Notes: generated by a model from the letters alone, not told the origin. A stretch of DNA of 64,000 nucleotides from DATAEG01 sp963703085 (GCA_963703085.1 OY969789.1:1364001-1428000), one strand, 5' to 3'; counted from the first letter of the stretch, positions 33,950 through 43,367 are shown. A program made the numbers and translations.

Positions 33950-34176
33950 GCAACATCACCTTCAGTGGGAGCGACCGACAGGCCGAGCTCACGCTCACGC
34001 AGGATCGTGTAAATCCGTGCGATGTCGTGACGCACAGCGCGCAGTCGCCGGTTGTTGTCGAGCTGCCCGGTGGCCATCTGGAAGCGCAGGTTGAACAGCT
34101 CTTCCTTGGCCTCGGACAGGCGCGTGCCGAGCTCGTCGTCGTGCAGCTCGCGCAACTCGTTCGTGATCGCGCTCAT
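33946..34176 (-). CDS. rpmC: 50S ribosomal protein L29
   Basis: L29 (76 residues) is a two-helix protein at the tunnel exit. LRELHDDELGTRLSEAKEEL and FNLRFQMATGQLDNNRRLRA are conserved. ATG 34176 lies one base after the rplP stop; a GTG at 34185 would add three residues and overlap rplP. The tail GLSVAPTEGDVA is slightly long. Confidence 0.97.
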   Translation of the reverse strand: MSAITNELRELHDDELGTRLSEAKEELFNLRFQMATGQLDNNRRLRAVRHDIARIYTILRERELGLSVAPTEGDVA

Positions 34177-34177
34177 G

Positions 34178-34594
34178 TCAGTCACCCACTTCCCGGGTCA
34201 CGATGCGGCACTTCATCGGCAGTTTGTGGATGGCGCGGGTCAGCGCCTCGCGAGCGGTGCGCTCGTCCGGGAACGAGAGCTCGAACAGCACCCGGCCCGG
34301 CTTGACGTTCGCCACCCACCACTCCGGCGAGCCCTTACCGGAACCCATCCGGGTCTCAGCCGGCTTCTTGGTCAGCGGGCGGTCCGGGTAGATGTTGATC
34401 CAGACCTTGCCGCCACGTCGGATGTGCCGGTTGATGGCGATACGCGCTGACTCGATCTGCCGGTTGGTCACGTACGCCGGCTCCAGCGCCTGGACGCCGT
34501 ACTCACCGAAGGCCACCTTGGTGCCGCCGGTGGCGGCACCGGTGCGGTGTGGGTGGTGCTGCTTGCGGTGCTTGACTCGCCGTGGGATGAGCAT
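34178..34594 (-). CDS. rplP: 50S ribosomal protein L16
   Basis: L16 (138 residues) begins MLIPRRVKHRKQHHPHRTGA. It has PLTKKPAETRMGSGKGSPEW, which approaches the peptidyl-transferase centre, and MKCRIVTREVGD as its end. It starts three bases after rpsC. Confidence 0.98.
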   Translation of the reverse strand: MLIPRRVKHRKQHHPHRTGAATGGTKVAFGEYGVQALEPAYVTNRQIESARIAINRHIRRGGKVWINIYPDRPLTKKPAETRMGSGKGSPEWWVANVKPGRVLFELSFPDERTAREALTRAIHKLPMKCRIVTREVGD

Positions 34595-34597
34595 GGC

Positions 34598-35590
34598 TCA
34601 GCTCTCCTCTGGGGAAGCGGTCGGCTGCTCGGCAGCCGGTGCCTCGGTGGTGGTGTCTGGTGCCGGCGCGTCGGGTGCCGGTGCGTCGACCGCCTCGGCG
34701 GCCTGCACCGCGTCGGTGACCGGCGCTTCGACGGCAGCGGTCTCGTCCGAGGTGGGCGCTGCGGCTTCGACCGAACTCTGCAGATCGGGCTCGACAGTGG
34801 GCTCGGCCGGTTCGGCCTGCGGTGAGGACGCTGCGCGTCCAGCCTCGGTGGAGACGGCCGTGGTGCCCTGCGAACCCGAGCGACGGGGTCGTGCCGCCGG
34901 GCGCTCGCGACGCTGGCGCAGCACCTCCGCAGCAGCAGCCGCTTCCCGCTCGGCGCGCGAACCGGTGGGCACCTCGCCCTTGTAGATCCATACCTTCACG
35001 CCGATACGGCCGAAGGTCGTCTTGGCCTCGTAGAAGCCGTAGTCGATGTTCGCCCGCAGCGTGTGTAGCGGCACCCGTCCTTCGCGGTAGAACTCCGAGC
35101 GGCTCATCTCCGCGCCACCGAGGCGGCCCGAGCACTGCACCCGGATGCCCTTGACGCCGGGGCTCTTGAGCGTCGACTGCATGCTCTTGCGCATCGCGCG
35201 ACGGAAGCTCACCCGGTTGCTGAGTTGCTCGGCGACGCCCTGCGCCACCAGCTGCGCGTCACCTTCGGGGTTCTTCACCTCGAGGATGTTCAGCTGCACC
35301 TGCTTGTTGGTCAGCTTCTCCAGCTCGCCACGGATGCGGTCGGCCTCGGCGCCACGGCGGCCGATGACGATTCCCGGACGAGCGGTATGGATGTCCACCC
35401 GGACCCGGTCGCGGGTGCGCTCGATCTCCACCTTGGAGATGCCGGCGCGCTCCATGCCCTTGCCCATCAGCCGGCGGATCGCCACGTCTTCCTTGACGTA
35501 CTCGGCGTACTGCTTGTCGGCGAACCAACGGCTCTTCCAGTCCGTGGAAATGCCGAGGCGAAACCCGTTGGGGTTGACCTTCTGACCCAT
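34598..35590 (-). CDS. rpsC: 30S ribosomal protein S3 with extended C-terminal tail
   Basis: The S3 core (about 1-215) is at the mRNA entry site. MGQKVNPNGFRLGISTDWKS, the KH domain with VIGRRGAEADRIRGELEKL, and GRLGGAEMSRSEFYREGRVP are seen. A further 110 residues or so, rich in Pro, Glu, Ala and Thr and acidic, follow; E. coli S3 is 233 residues in total, this one 330. The tail is probably disordered. The ATG shares a base with the rplV stop. Confidence 0.98.
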   Translation of the reverse strand: MGQKVNPNGFRLGISTDWKSRWFADKQYAEYVKEDVAIRRLMGKGMERAGISKVEIERTRDRVRVDIHTARPGIVIGRRGAEADRIRGELEKLTNKQVQLNILEVKNPEGDAQLVAQGVAEQLSNRVSFRRAMRKSMQSTLKSPGVKGIRVQCSGRLGGAEMSRSEFYREGRVPLHTLRANIDYGFYEAKTTFGRIGVKVWIYKGEVPTGSRAEREAAAAAEVLRQRRERPAARPRRSGSQGTTAVSTEAGRAASSPQAEPAEPTVEPDLQSSVEAAAPTSDETAAVEAPVTDAVQAAEAVDAPAPDAPAPDTTTEAPAAEQPTASPEES

Positions 35591-36192
35591 CAGCGGGTCC
35601 GTCCCTTCTTCTCGGACTTGTCGTCGGCCTTGCCGGCCGACTTCTCAGCCGTGGCCTTACTGGCCGTTGCCTTGCTGGCCGTTGCCTTGCTGGCCGTTGC
35701 CTTGCTGGCGGTTGCCTTGCTGGCCGACGACTTCGCGGCCTTGGCCGGCTTCGCCTTGGCCGGGGTCGCCTTCGTGGCTGACCTCGTCGCAGCGGCCTTC
35801 TTGGCCGGAGGGCGCCGGGTCTCCCGCTCGACGCTTTCGACCTCGATCGTGATGTGGCTGGTGCGCTTGCGGATGCGGAATGCCCGACCCTGGGCGCGCG
35901 GCCGGAACCGGTTCATCGTCGGGCCCTCGTCGACGTAGGCGCGCGAGACGAACAGGGTGTCCCCGTCGAGGGAGAAGTTGTGCTCGGCGTTGGCGATGGC
36001 ACTGGCCAGCACCTTGGCCACCGGCTCGCTGGCTGCCTGCGGCGCGAACTTCAGCACCGAGAGCGCCTCCTTCGCGGGCAGGTCGCGGATGAGTTCGACG
36101 ACGCGCCGCGCCTTCATGGGCGTGACGCGCACGTAGGTGGCACGCGCGAATGCGGTGCGGACCTCGTCCTCGTCGATCGTGTTGGCTGCCAT
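35590..36192 (-). CDS. rplV: 50S ribosomal protein L22 with Lys/Ala repeat tail
   Basis: The L22 core (about 1-120) lines the exit tunnel. FARATYVRVTPMKARRVVEL, AEHNFSLDGDTLFVSRAYVD and GRAFRIRKRTSHITIEVE are conserved. The tail of about 80 residues is histone-like and basic, with a repeated ASKAT pentapeptide. Between rpsS and rpsC. Confidence 0.98.
   Translation of the reverse strand: MAANTIDEDEVRTAFARATYVRVTPMKARRVVELIRDLPAKEALSVLKFAPQAASEPVAKVLASAIANAEHNFSLDGDTLFVSRAYVDEGPTMNRFRPRAQGRAFRIRKRTSHITIEVESVERETRRPPAKKAAATRSATKATPAKAKPAKAAKSSASKATASKATASKATASKATASKATAEKSAGKADDKSEKKGRTR
35654..35728. repeat. 15-bp tandem repeat, five copies, inside rplV
   Basis: GCCTTGCTGGCCGTT on the plus strand is repeated five times in register with the reading frame, each unit encoding the pentapeptide ASKAT (cyclically permuted). 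Units differ at one or two bases. A 15-bp unit keeps the frame when copies are gained or lost. Confidence 0.9.
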
Positions 36193-36235
36193 TGCCTCTG
36201 CTTCCTCTTCTAACCCTTGCTCGTGGTGGTTCTTG

Positions 36236-36517
36236 TCAGGCCCGACGGGCGCGGCGGTCGTCCTTGATGTGCCCGCGGAACGTGCGCGTCGGTGCGAACT
36301 CGCCGAGCTTGTGCCCGACCATGCCCTCGGTGACGAACACCGGGACGTGCTTGCGGCCGTCGTGCACGGCGATCGTGTGCCCGAGCATGTCCGGGATGAT
36401 CGTCGAGCGGCGCGACCAGGTCTTGATCACGTTCTTGGAGCCCTTCTCGTTCTGGACGTCCACCTTCTTGAGCAGGTGGTCGTCCACGAAGGGACCCTTC
36501 TTCAGACTGCGTGGCAT
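36236..36517 (-). CDS. rpsS: 30S ribosomal protein S19
   Basis: S19 (93 residues) begins MPRSLKKGPFVDDHLLKKVD and has STIIPDMLGHTIAVHDGRKH and VGHKLGEFAPTRTFRGH. Standard length. Between rplB and rplV with gaps of about 43 bases on each side. Confidence 0.98.
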   Translation of the reverse strand: MPRSLKKGPFVDDHLLKKVDVQNEKGSKNVIKTWSRRSTIIPDMLGHTIAVHDGRKHVPVFVTEGMVGHKLGEFAPTRTFRGHIKDDRRARRA

Positions 36518-36560
36518 TTACATCAATCCCTTGTCTTCATGATTCGGCTCCGCGCCTCAC

Positions 36561-37394
36561 TTAACGCTTCTTGTTGGTGCGGCGACGGCGGACGATCATC
36601 GAGTCGCTGGCCTTGTGGCGACGGGTACGGCCTTCCGGCTTGCCAGCCGGGTTCACCGGGTGCCGACCGCCGGAGGTCTTGCCTTCGCCACCACCGTGCG
36701 GGTGATCCACCGGGTTCATCGCAACGCCGCGGACGCTGGGGCGCTTGCCCTTCCAGCGCATCCGCCCGGCCTTGCCCCAGTTGATGTTCGACTGCTCGGC
36801 GTTGCCGACCTCGCCGACGGTGGCGCGGCAGCGCACGTCGACGTTGCGAATCTCGCCGGAGGGCATCCGCAACTGCGCGTGCGCACCCTCCTTGGCGACC
36901 AGCTGAACGCTGGCCCCCGCCGAGCGGGCGATCTTGGCACCGCCACCGGGACGCAACTCGATCGCGTGCACCACGGTGCCGACCGGGATGTTGCGCAGCG
37001 GCAACGCGTTACCCGGCTTGATGTCCGCGCTCGCACCGTTCTCGATCCGGTCACCCTGCTTCAGCAGCCGGGGCGCCAGGATGTAGCGCTTCTCGCCGTC
37101 GGCGTAATGCAGCAGGGCGATCCGGGCAGTCCGGTTCGGGTCGTACTCGATGTGCGCGACCTTGGCCGGCACGCCGTCCTTGTCGTCACGACGGAAGTCG
37201 ATGACCCGGTAGGCGCGCTTGTGACCGCCACCCTGGTGCCGGGTGGTGATCCGGCCGGTGTTGTTACGACCGCCCTTGTTGTGCAGCGGGCGGACCAGTG
37301 ACTTCTCCGGCTCGGAGCGCGTGATCTCGGCGAAGTCGGCGACACTGGAGCCACGTCGGCCCGGGGTCGTCGGCTTGTACTTGCGAATTGCCAT
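36561..37394 (-). CDS. rplB: 50S ribosomal protein L2
   Basis: L2 (277 residues) is needed for peptidyl transfer and subunit joining. RITTRHQGGGHKRAYRVIDF, VGEVGNAEQSNINWGKAGRM and VRGVAMNPVDHPHGGGEGKT are the universal segments. Starts 14 bases after rplW. Confidence 0.98.
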   Translation of the reverse strand: MAIRKYKPTTPGRRGSSVADFAEITRSEPEKSLVRPLHNKGGRNNTGRITTRHQGGGHKRAYRVIDFRRDDKDGVPAKVAHIEYDPNRTARIALLHYADGEKRYILAPRLLKQGDRIENGASADIKPGNALPLRNIPVGTVVHAIELRPGGGAKIARSAGASVQLVAKEGAHAQLRMPSGEIRNVDVRCRATVGEVGNAEQSNINWGKAGRMRWKGKRPSVRGVAMNPVDHPHGGGEGKTSGGRHPVNPAGKPEGRTRRHKASDSMIVRRRRTNKKR

Positions 37395-37408
37395 GAGTGG
37401 TCAGTCCC

Positions 37409-37705
37409 TCAGCTCGCCGGCCCGCCGAAGACGTCAATGCGGTCACCGTCACGCAGGGTGACGATGGCGCGCTTGACGCTGCGACGCTGGCCGTATCCGA
37501 ATCGGGTCCGCTTGCGCTTGCCCTGCCGGTTGAGGGTGTTCACGTCGGTGACCTTGACGTTGAACACCTTCTCCACGGCAATCTTGATCTGGGTCTTGTT
37601 GGCCTGCGGGTGGACGTCGAAGGTGTACTTGTTCTCGTCCAGCAGGCCGTAGCTCTTCTCCGAGATCACCGGAGCGAGCAAGACGTCGCGGTGGTTGTCG
37701 AACAT
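37409..37705 (-). CDS. rplW: 50S ribosomal protein L23
   Basis: L23 (98 residues) is the docking site at the tunnel exit for trigger factor and SRP. LLAPVISEKSYGLLDENKYT and KVTDVNTLNRQGKRKRTRFG are conserved. The ATG shares a base with the rplD stop. Confidence 0.98.
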   Translation of the reverse strand: MFDNHRDVLLAPVISEKSYGLLDENKYTFDVHPQANKTQIKIAVEKVFNVKVTDVNTLNRQGKRKRTRFGYGQRRSVKRAIVTLRDGDRIDVFGGPAS

Positions 37706-38787
37706 CAGGAGTCATCCTCTTCACTGGCATCGTCGCGCTGCGACGGCGGCAGCTCGAAGCCCGCGGCCTCAGCGGCCTCGGCGGTCTTGAACCACACCTC
37801 AGGGATGGTGCGGTCGTAGAACGGGCTGTCCGGGACGTGGTACAGCTTCGAACTCGCGTTGCCCTTGATGGGGTACCCCTCGGGCTGCTCGTCGCCTTCG
37901 ATCGGCAGGTGCGAGTCCGGGCCGTAGTCCGGCGCGGCATCCTCGGCGGCGTCTTCGGCTGCGGCGTCCTCCGGGCTGTCGGCGACCTTCTTGGCGGCAG
38001 CCTTCTTGGTCGCTTTCGCCGGCTTCTTGTCCTCGTCGGCATCGTCCTCGTCGGCATCGGCGGACGTGTCTACCTTCGCCGCGGCCTTCTTGGCAGCTGC
38101 CTTCTTGGCCGGCTTCTTCTGCGCCTCGACCTCGGTGATGACCAGTTCCGCGCCGTCCGCGCGGGCTGCGACGAATTCGCGCAGCGCCCCTTCGGTGAAG
38201 ACCACGTCGTCGCTGATCAGCACGTCGTAGGTGTTGAGCTGGCCCGCGTCGAGAATGTGCACGGCAGTGAGGTTGCGCAGGCTCAACCAGGTCTGCGCGT
38301 CGTCGGCACCGACCACGACAAGGACGTTCTTCGCCGACGTGATCTCGGCCAGGGCGGTCGCGGCGGCCTTCGTCGACGGCGTGTCGCCGGTGACGAGGCT
38401 GGAGACGACATGAACCCGGCCGGCGCGGGCCCGATCGGAGAGGGCACCGCGCAGGGCGGCCGCCTTCATCTTCTTGGGGGTGCGCTGCTCATAAGTACGC
38501 GGCGTCGGGCCGTGCACCACGCCGCCGCCGGCGAACTGCGGCGCCCGGGTGGAGCCCTGCCGGGCCCGGCCGGTGCCCTTCTGCCGGTACGGCTTGCGGC
38601 CACCGCCGCGGACCTCGGCCCGCGTCTTCGACGACGCGGTGCCCTGCCGGGCCGCGCCCAGCTGGGCAACAACGACCTGGTGGATGAGCGACACGTTGGT
38701 CTTGGCGTCGAACAACGCGGCAGGCAGTTCCACCACGCTCGTCGACTCGGTGTCCTCGGCGGGGGTGTGAATAGTTACGGCGGTCAT
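37705..38787 (-). CDS. rplD: 50S ribosomal protein L4 with ~140-residue C-terminal extension
   Basis: The L4 core (about 1-220) has the tunnel loop GGGRKPYRQKGTGRARQGST and PRTYEQRTPKKMKAAALRGA. From about residue 223 a Lys/Ala and then Asp/Glu-rich linker runs to about 300. It ends in a short structured-looking block at about 303-345 (EGYPIKGNASSKLYHVPDSP, then FYDRTIPEVWF and AAEAAGFELPP). That block resembles the small domain called sunset in some actinobacterial proteins, from memory only. Usual L4 length is about 205-225 residues. The start overlaps rplC by four bases. Confidence 0.97.
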   Translation of the reverse strand: MTAVTIHTPAEDTESTSVVELPAALFDAKTNVSLIHQVVVAQLGAARQGTASSKTRAEVRGGGRKPYRQKGTGRARQGSTRAPQFAGGGVVHGPTPRTYEQRTPKKMKAAALRGALSDRARAGRVHVVSSLVTGDTPSTKAAATALAEITSAKNVLVVVGADDAQTWLSLRNLTAVHILDAGQLNTYDVLISDDVVFTEGALREFVAARADGAELVITEVEAQKKPAKKAAAKKAAAKVDTSADADEDDADEDKKPAKATKKAAAKKVADSPEDAAAEDAAEDAAPDYGPDSHLPIEGDEQPEGYPIKGNASSKLYHVPDSPFYDRTIPEVWFKTAEAAEAAGFELPPSQRDDASEEDDS

Positions 38788-39503
38788 GCGCGCTCAGCCC
38801 CCTTCACTGCGGTGCGGACCATCACGACGGCACCCTTCGGGCCGGGGATGGCGCCCTTGATGAGCAGCAGCCCGCGCTCGGCATCCACCTTGTGCACCCG
38901 CAGGTTCATGGTGGTTTGCGTGACGTGGCCCATCCGGCCGGCCATCCGCAAACCCTTGAACACCCGTCCCGGCGTGGAGCAGCCACCGATGGAGCCCGGC
39001 GCGCGGTGCTTGCGCTGCACGCCGTGCCCGGCACCCAGGCCCTTGAAGCCGTGCCGCTTCATGACGCCCGCGGTTCCCTTGCCCTTCGTGGTGCCGGTGA
39101 CGTCGACCTCGGAGCCGGACTCGAACACGTCGGCGCCCAGTTCCTGCCCGACCTCATAACCGTCGATGGCGTCGGTGCGCAACTCCATGACGTGCCGGCG
39201 TGGTGTCACGCCGGCAGCCTTGAAGTGCCCGGCAACCGGACGGTTGACCTTGCGTGGGTCGATGCGGCCGAAGCCGAGCTGGACGGCGGTGTACCCGTCC
39301 TTCTCCACGGTGCGGATCTGGGTGACGACGCAGGGCCCAGCCTTGACGACGGTCACCGGGATCATCCGGTTGTTGTCGTCGAAGACCTGAGTCATGCCGA
39401 GTTTCTCGCCCAGCACGCCGCGCAGCTCACGCCGCTGCGCGCCCTGCACGCTCAATGCGCCATGCTCGCTCCGCGAGACGTCGCTCGGTGACGAATTAGT
39501 CAT
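38784..39503 (-). CDS. rplC: 50S ribosomal protein L3
   Basis: L3 (239 residues). The conserved start RGVLGEKLGMTQVFDDNNRM comes after about 27 leader residues. FKGLGAGHGVQRKHRAPGSI and RMGHVTQTTMNLRVHKVDAE follow. ATG 39503 is listed, with weak AAGG upstream. The leader's DNA (GCTCGCTCCGCGAGACG-like) resembles the intergenic repeats, so the true start could be later. Confidence 0.97.
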   Translation of the reverse strand: MTNSSPSDVSRSEHGALSVQGAQRRELRGVLGEKLGMTQVFDDNNRMIPVTVVKAGPCVVTQIRTVEKDGYTAVQLGFGRIDPRKVNRPVAGHFKAAGVTPRRHVMELRTDAIDGYEVGQELGADVFESGSEVDVTGTTKGKGTAGVMKRHGFKGLGAGHGVQRKHRAPGSIGGCSTPGRVFKGLRMAGRMGHVTQTTMNLRVHKVDAERGLLLIKGAIPGPKGAVVMVRTAVKGAERA

Positions 39504-39534
39504 TGCCTTGGCTCTCGCTATCCACGTATCAGAA

Positions 39535-39840
39535 CTACTGGATGTTGACGTCGACGCTGGCCGGTAGGTCGATGCGCATCAGCGCGTCCACCGTCTTCGG
39601 CGTCGGGTCGAGAATGTCGATCAGCCGCTTGTGGGTCCGCATCTCGAAGTGCTCGCGGCTGTCCTTGTACTTGTGCGGCGAACGGATGACGCAATAGATG
39701 TTCTTCTCCGTCGGCAGCGGTACCGGACCGACCACCCGGGCACCCGTGCGGGTGACCGTCTCGACGATCTTGCGCGCGCTGGCGTCGATCGCCTCGTGGT
39801 CGTAGGCCTTGAGCCGGATGCGGATCTTCTGTCCCGCCAT
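39535..39840 (-). CDS. rpsJ: 30S ribosomal protein S10
   Basis: S10 (101 residues, also NusE, a transcription antitermination factor). It starts MAGQKIRIRLKAYDHEAIDA and has GPVPLPTEKNIYCVIRSPHK and FEMRTHKRLIDILDPTPKT. First gene of the S10 cluster; AGGAAG lies ahead of the ATG. I could not identify its promoter in the 95-base gap behind the tuf terminator. Confidence 0.98.
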   Translation of the reverse strand: MAGQKIRIRLKAYDHEAIDASARKIVETVTRTGARVVGPVPLPTEKNIYCVIRSPHKYKDSREHFEMRTHKRLIDILDPTPKTVDALMRIDLPASVDVNIQ

Positions 39841-39904
39841 GCTGGCTTCCTCAATCCTTCTCGTCGTTCAGGTTCGGGCCCTCGGCTGCGCCGGGGCAGT
39901 AGTC

Positions 39905-39928
39905 GGGCCGCACCCGAAGGTGCGGCCC
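39905..39928 (-). terminator. tuf transcription terminator hairpin
   Basis: GGGCCGCACC-CGAA-GGTGCGGCCC, a perfect 10-bp stem seven bases after the tuf TAA, flanked by AGTCGG and CCGACT which could extend it. No T-run, as is common in actinobacteria. It would separate tuf from the S10 cluster. Confidence 0.7.
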
Positions 39929-39935
39929 AACCGAC

Positions 39936-41135
<1,200 letters not shown>

Positions 41136-41213
41136 TGTGGATCCCTTCCCTCTTTGGGTAGTACCGGTCTTCTAGGTCCGGCTGTTTTGACTGTTGTCTT
41201 GAAACTCTGGGTT

Positions 41214-41262
41214 ACTCGCCGTTCACCTTCGCGATGCTCACTCGCCGTTCACCTTCGCGATG
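41214..41262. repeat. 26-bp tandem duplication at the 3' end of fusA
   Basis: ACTCGCCGTTCACCTTCGCGATG occurs at 41214-41236 and 41240-41262. The upstream copy encodes the last residues of EF-G and ends in TGA. The second copy beyond it still reads as the same end with a TAA, as if the original stop had been duplicated out of frame. Confidence 0.9.
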
Positions 41263-43334
41263 ATCTCCTTGGCCACGTTGCCGGGCACCTCGGCGTACTT
41301 CTCGAATTGCATCGAGTAGCTGGCGCGGCCCTGCGTCTTGCTGCGCAGGTCCCCGACATAGCCGAACATCTCCGACAGCGGCACCAATGCCTTCACGACG
41401 CGGTTGCCACCGCGCTCCTCCATGGCCTGGATCTGGCCACGGCGCGAGTTCAGGTCGCCGATGACGTCGCCCATGTTTTCCTCGGGGGTGGTCACCTCGA
41501 CGGCCATCATCGGCTCGAGCAGAGCCGGATCCGCCTTCCGTGCGGCGTTCTTGAACACGATCGATCCCGCGATCTTGAACGCCATTTCGGAGGAGTCGAC
41601 GTCGTGGTAGCCACCGTCGAGCAGTGTCATCCGGACGCCCACGAGCGGGTAGCCGGCCAGGATGCCGTATTGCATGGCCTCCTGCGCGCCGGCGTCCACC
41701 GACGGAATGAACTCCTTGGGGATGCGGCCACCGGAAACGGCGTTGACGAACTCGTAGGTGGGCCCGTCCGACGTCATCTCCATCGGCTCGAGCTTGATCT
41801 GCACCTTGGCGTACTGGCCGGAGCCACCCGTCTGCTTCTTGTGGGTGTAGTCCTCGCGCTCCACGACGCGGCGGATCGTCTCGCGGTAGGCCACCTGCGG
41901 CTTTCCGACGTTCGCCTCGACGCGGAACTCGCGGCGCATCCGGTCGACCAGGATCTCGAGGTGCAGCTCGCCCATCCCCTTGATGATGGTCTGGCCGGTC
42001 TCTTCGTCCTGCTGGACCTGGAAGGTCGGGTCTTCTTCAGCAAGCTTCTGGATCGCGACGCCCAGCTTCTCCTGGTCGCCCTTGGTCTTCGGCTCGATCG
42101 CCACGTTGATGACCGGGTCCGGGAACGTCATGGACTCCAGCACGATCGGCTTCTGCGGATCGGACAACGTGTCGCCGGTCGTGGTCTGCTTCAGCCCGGC
42201 GACGGCGATGATGTCGCCCGCGCCGGCGCGCGGCAACTCCTCACGCTTGTTCGCGTGCATCTGATAGATCTTGCCGATGCGCTCCTTGCGATCCTTCGTG
42301 GAGTTCAGGACCTGCGCCCCGTTCTCGACGACGCCGGAGTAGATGCGTACGTAGGTGAGCTTGCCCAGGTGCTGGTCGGTGGCGATCTTGAACGCCAACG
42401 CCGCCAGCGGCTCGGACTCGTCAGGGTGCCGCTCGGCAAGGGTCTCGCCGTCTTGCAGCAGGCCGGTCACCTCGCCGACGTCCAGTGGCGAGGGCAGGTA
42501 GTCCACCACCGCGTCGAGCAGCGGCTGGACGCCCTTGTTCTTGAACGCGGATCCGGTGAGCACCGGGTTGATCAGGTCGGCCAGGGTGGCCCGACGGATA
42601 GCCGCCTTCAACATCGGGACGGTCAGGTCCTCGTCGGCGAGGTACGCCTCCGCGATCTCGTCGTCGACGTCGGCGAGGGTCTCGATGAGCTTCTGGCGCC
42701 ACTCGGCAGCCTGATCGGCGAGGTCGGCGGGGATCTCCTCCACCGTGTAGTCCTCACCCATCTGGGTCTCGCCGCGCCACACCAACGCACGCATTCCGAG
42801 CAGGTCGACGACGCCGATGAAATCGGACTCGTTGCCGATCGGGATCTGCAGGACCAGCGGGGTGGCATTGAGCCGGTCGATCATCATCTGCACGCAGCGG
42901 AAGTAGTCCGCGCCGGTGCGGTCCAGCTTGTTGACGAAGCACATCCGCGGCACGGAGTACTTGTCGGCCTGCCGCCACACCGTCTCGGTCTGCGGCTCCA
43001 CCCCGGCAACACCGTCGTAGACGGCGACCGCGCCGTCCAGCACGCGCAGGTTGCGCTCCACCTCGACGGTGAAGTCGACGTGCCCAGGAGTGTCGATCAG
43101 GTTGATGGTGTGGTCTTTCCACTCACACTTCGTCGCGGCAGACGTGATCGTGATGCCACGCTCCTGCTCCTGCTCCATCCAGTCCATGACGGCGGCACCG
43201 TCGTGCACCTCACCGATCTTGTACGTAATGCCGGTGTAGAAGAGGATGCGCTCGGTCGTGGTGGTTTTGCCCGCGTCGATATGCGCCATGATCCCGATGT
43301 TCCGGGTCTTGGACAGGCGTGCGGTTACAGACAT
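41238..43334 (-). CDS. fusA: translation elongation factor EF-G
   Basis: The translocation GTPase (698 residues). AHIDAGKT is at 17-24 and DTPGHVDFTVEVERNLRVLD follows as the G3 motif, then NKLDRTGADY. Domain IV is present (QTIIKGMGELHLEILVDRMR nearby) and the protein ends EKYAEVPGNVAKEIIAKVN. Standard length. It follows rpsG, with hairpin element A in the gap. Its 3' end is tandemly duplicated. Confidence 0.99.
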   Translation of the reverse strand: MSVTARLSKTRNIGIMAHIDAGKTTTTERILFYTGITYKIGEVHDGAAVMDWMEQEQERGITITSAATKCEWKDHTINLIDTPGHVDFTVEVERNLRVLDGAVAVYDGVAGVEPQTETVWRQADKYSVPRMCFVNKLDRTGADYFRCVQMMIDRLNATPLVLQIPIGNESDFIGVVDLLGMRALVWRGETQMGEDYTVEEIPADLADQAAEWRQKLIETLADVDDEIAEAYLADEDLTVPMLKAAIRRATLADLINPVLTGSAFKNKGVQPLLDAVVDYLPSPLDVGEVTGLLQDGETLAERHPDESEPLAALAFKIATDQHLGKLTYVRIYSGVVENGAQVLNSTKDRKERIGKIYQMHANKREELPRAGAGDIIAVAGLKQTTTGDTLSDPQKPIVLESMTFPDPVINVAIEPKTKGDQEKLGVAIQKLAEEDPTFQVQQDEETGQTIIKGMGELHLEILVDRMRREFRVEANVGKPQVAYRETIRRVVEREDYTHKKQTGGSGQYAKVQIKLEPMEMTSDGPTYEFVNAVSGGRIPKEFIPSVDAGAQEAMQYGILAGYPLVGVRMTLLDGGYHDVDSSEMAFKIAGSIVFKNAARKADPALLEPMMAVEVTTPEENMGDVIGDLNSRRGQIQAMEERGGNRVVKALVPLSEMFGYVGDLRSKTQGRASYSMQFEKYAEVPGNVAKEIIAKVNGE

Positions 43335-43367
43335 CTGCTTCTCGTGTCTCTCGTCTTGGTTCTGTGT

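Larger units (their letters stand above)
33863..33950. repeat. 11-bp direct duplication flanking the inserted hairpin between rpmC and rpsQ
   Basis: CATGAGTGAGA (minus strand) occurs at 33940-33950, spanning the rpmC stop, and again at 33863-33873, spanning the rpsQ start. The period is 77. Each copy carries an ATGA overlap. The intervening 66 bases hold element A. This looks like a target-site duplication at a junction that once had one ATGA. Confidence 0.75.
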
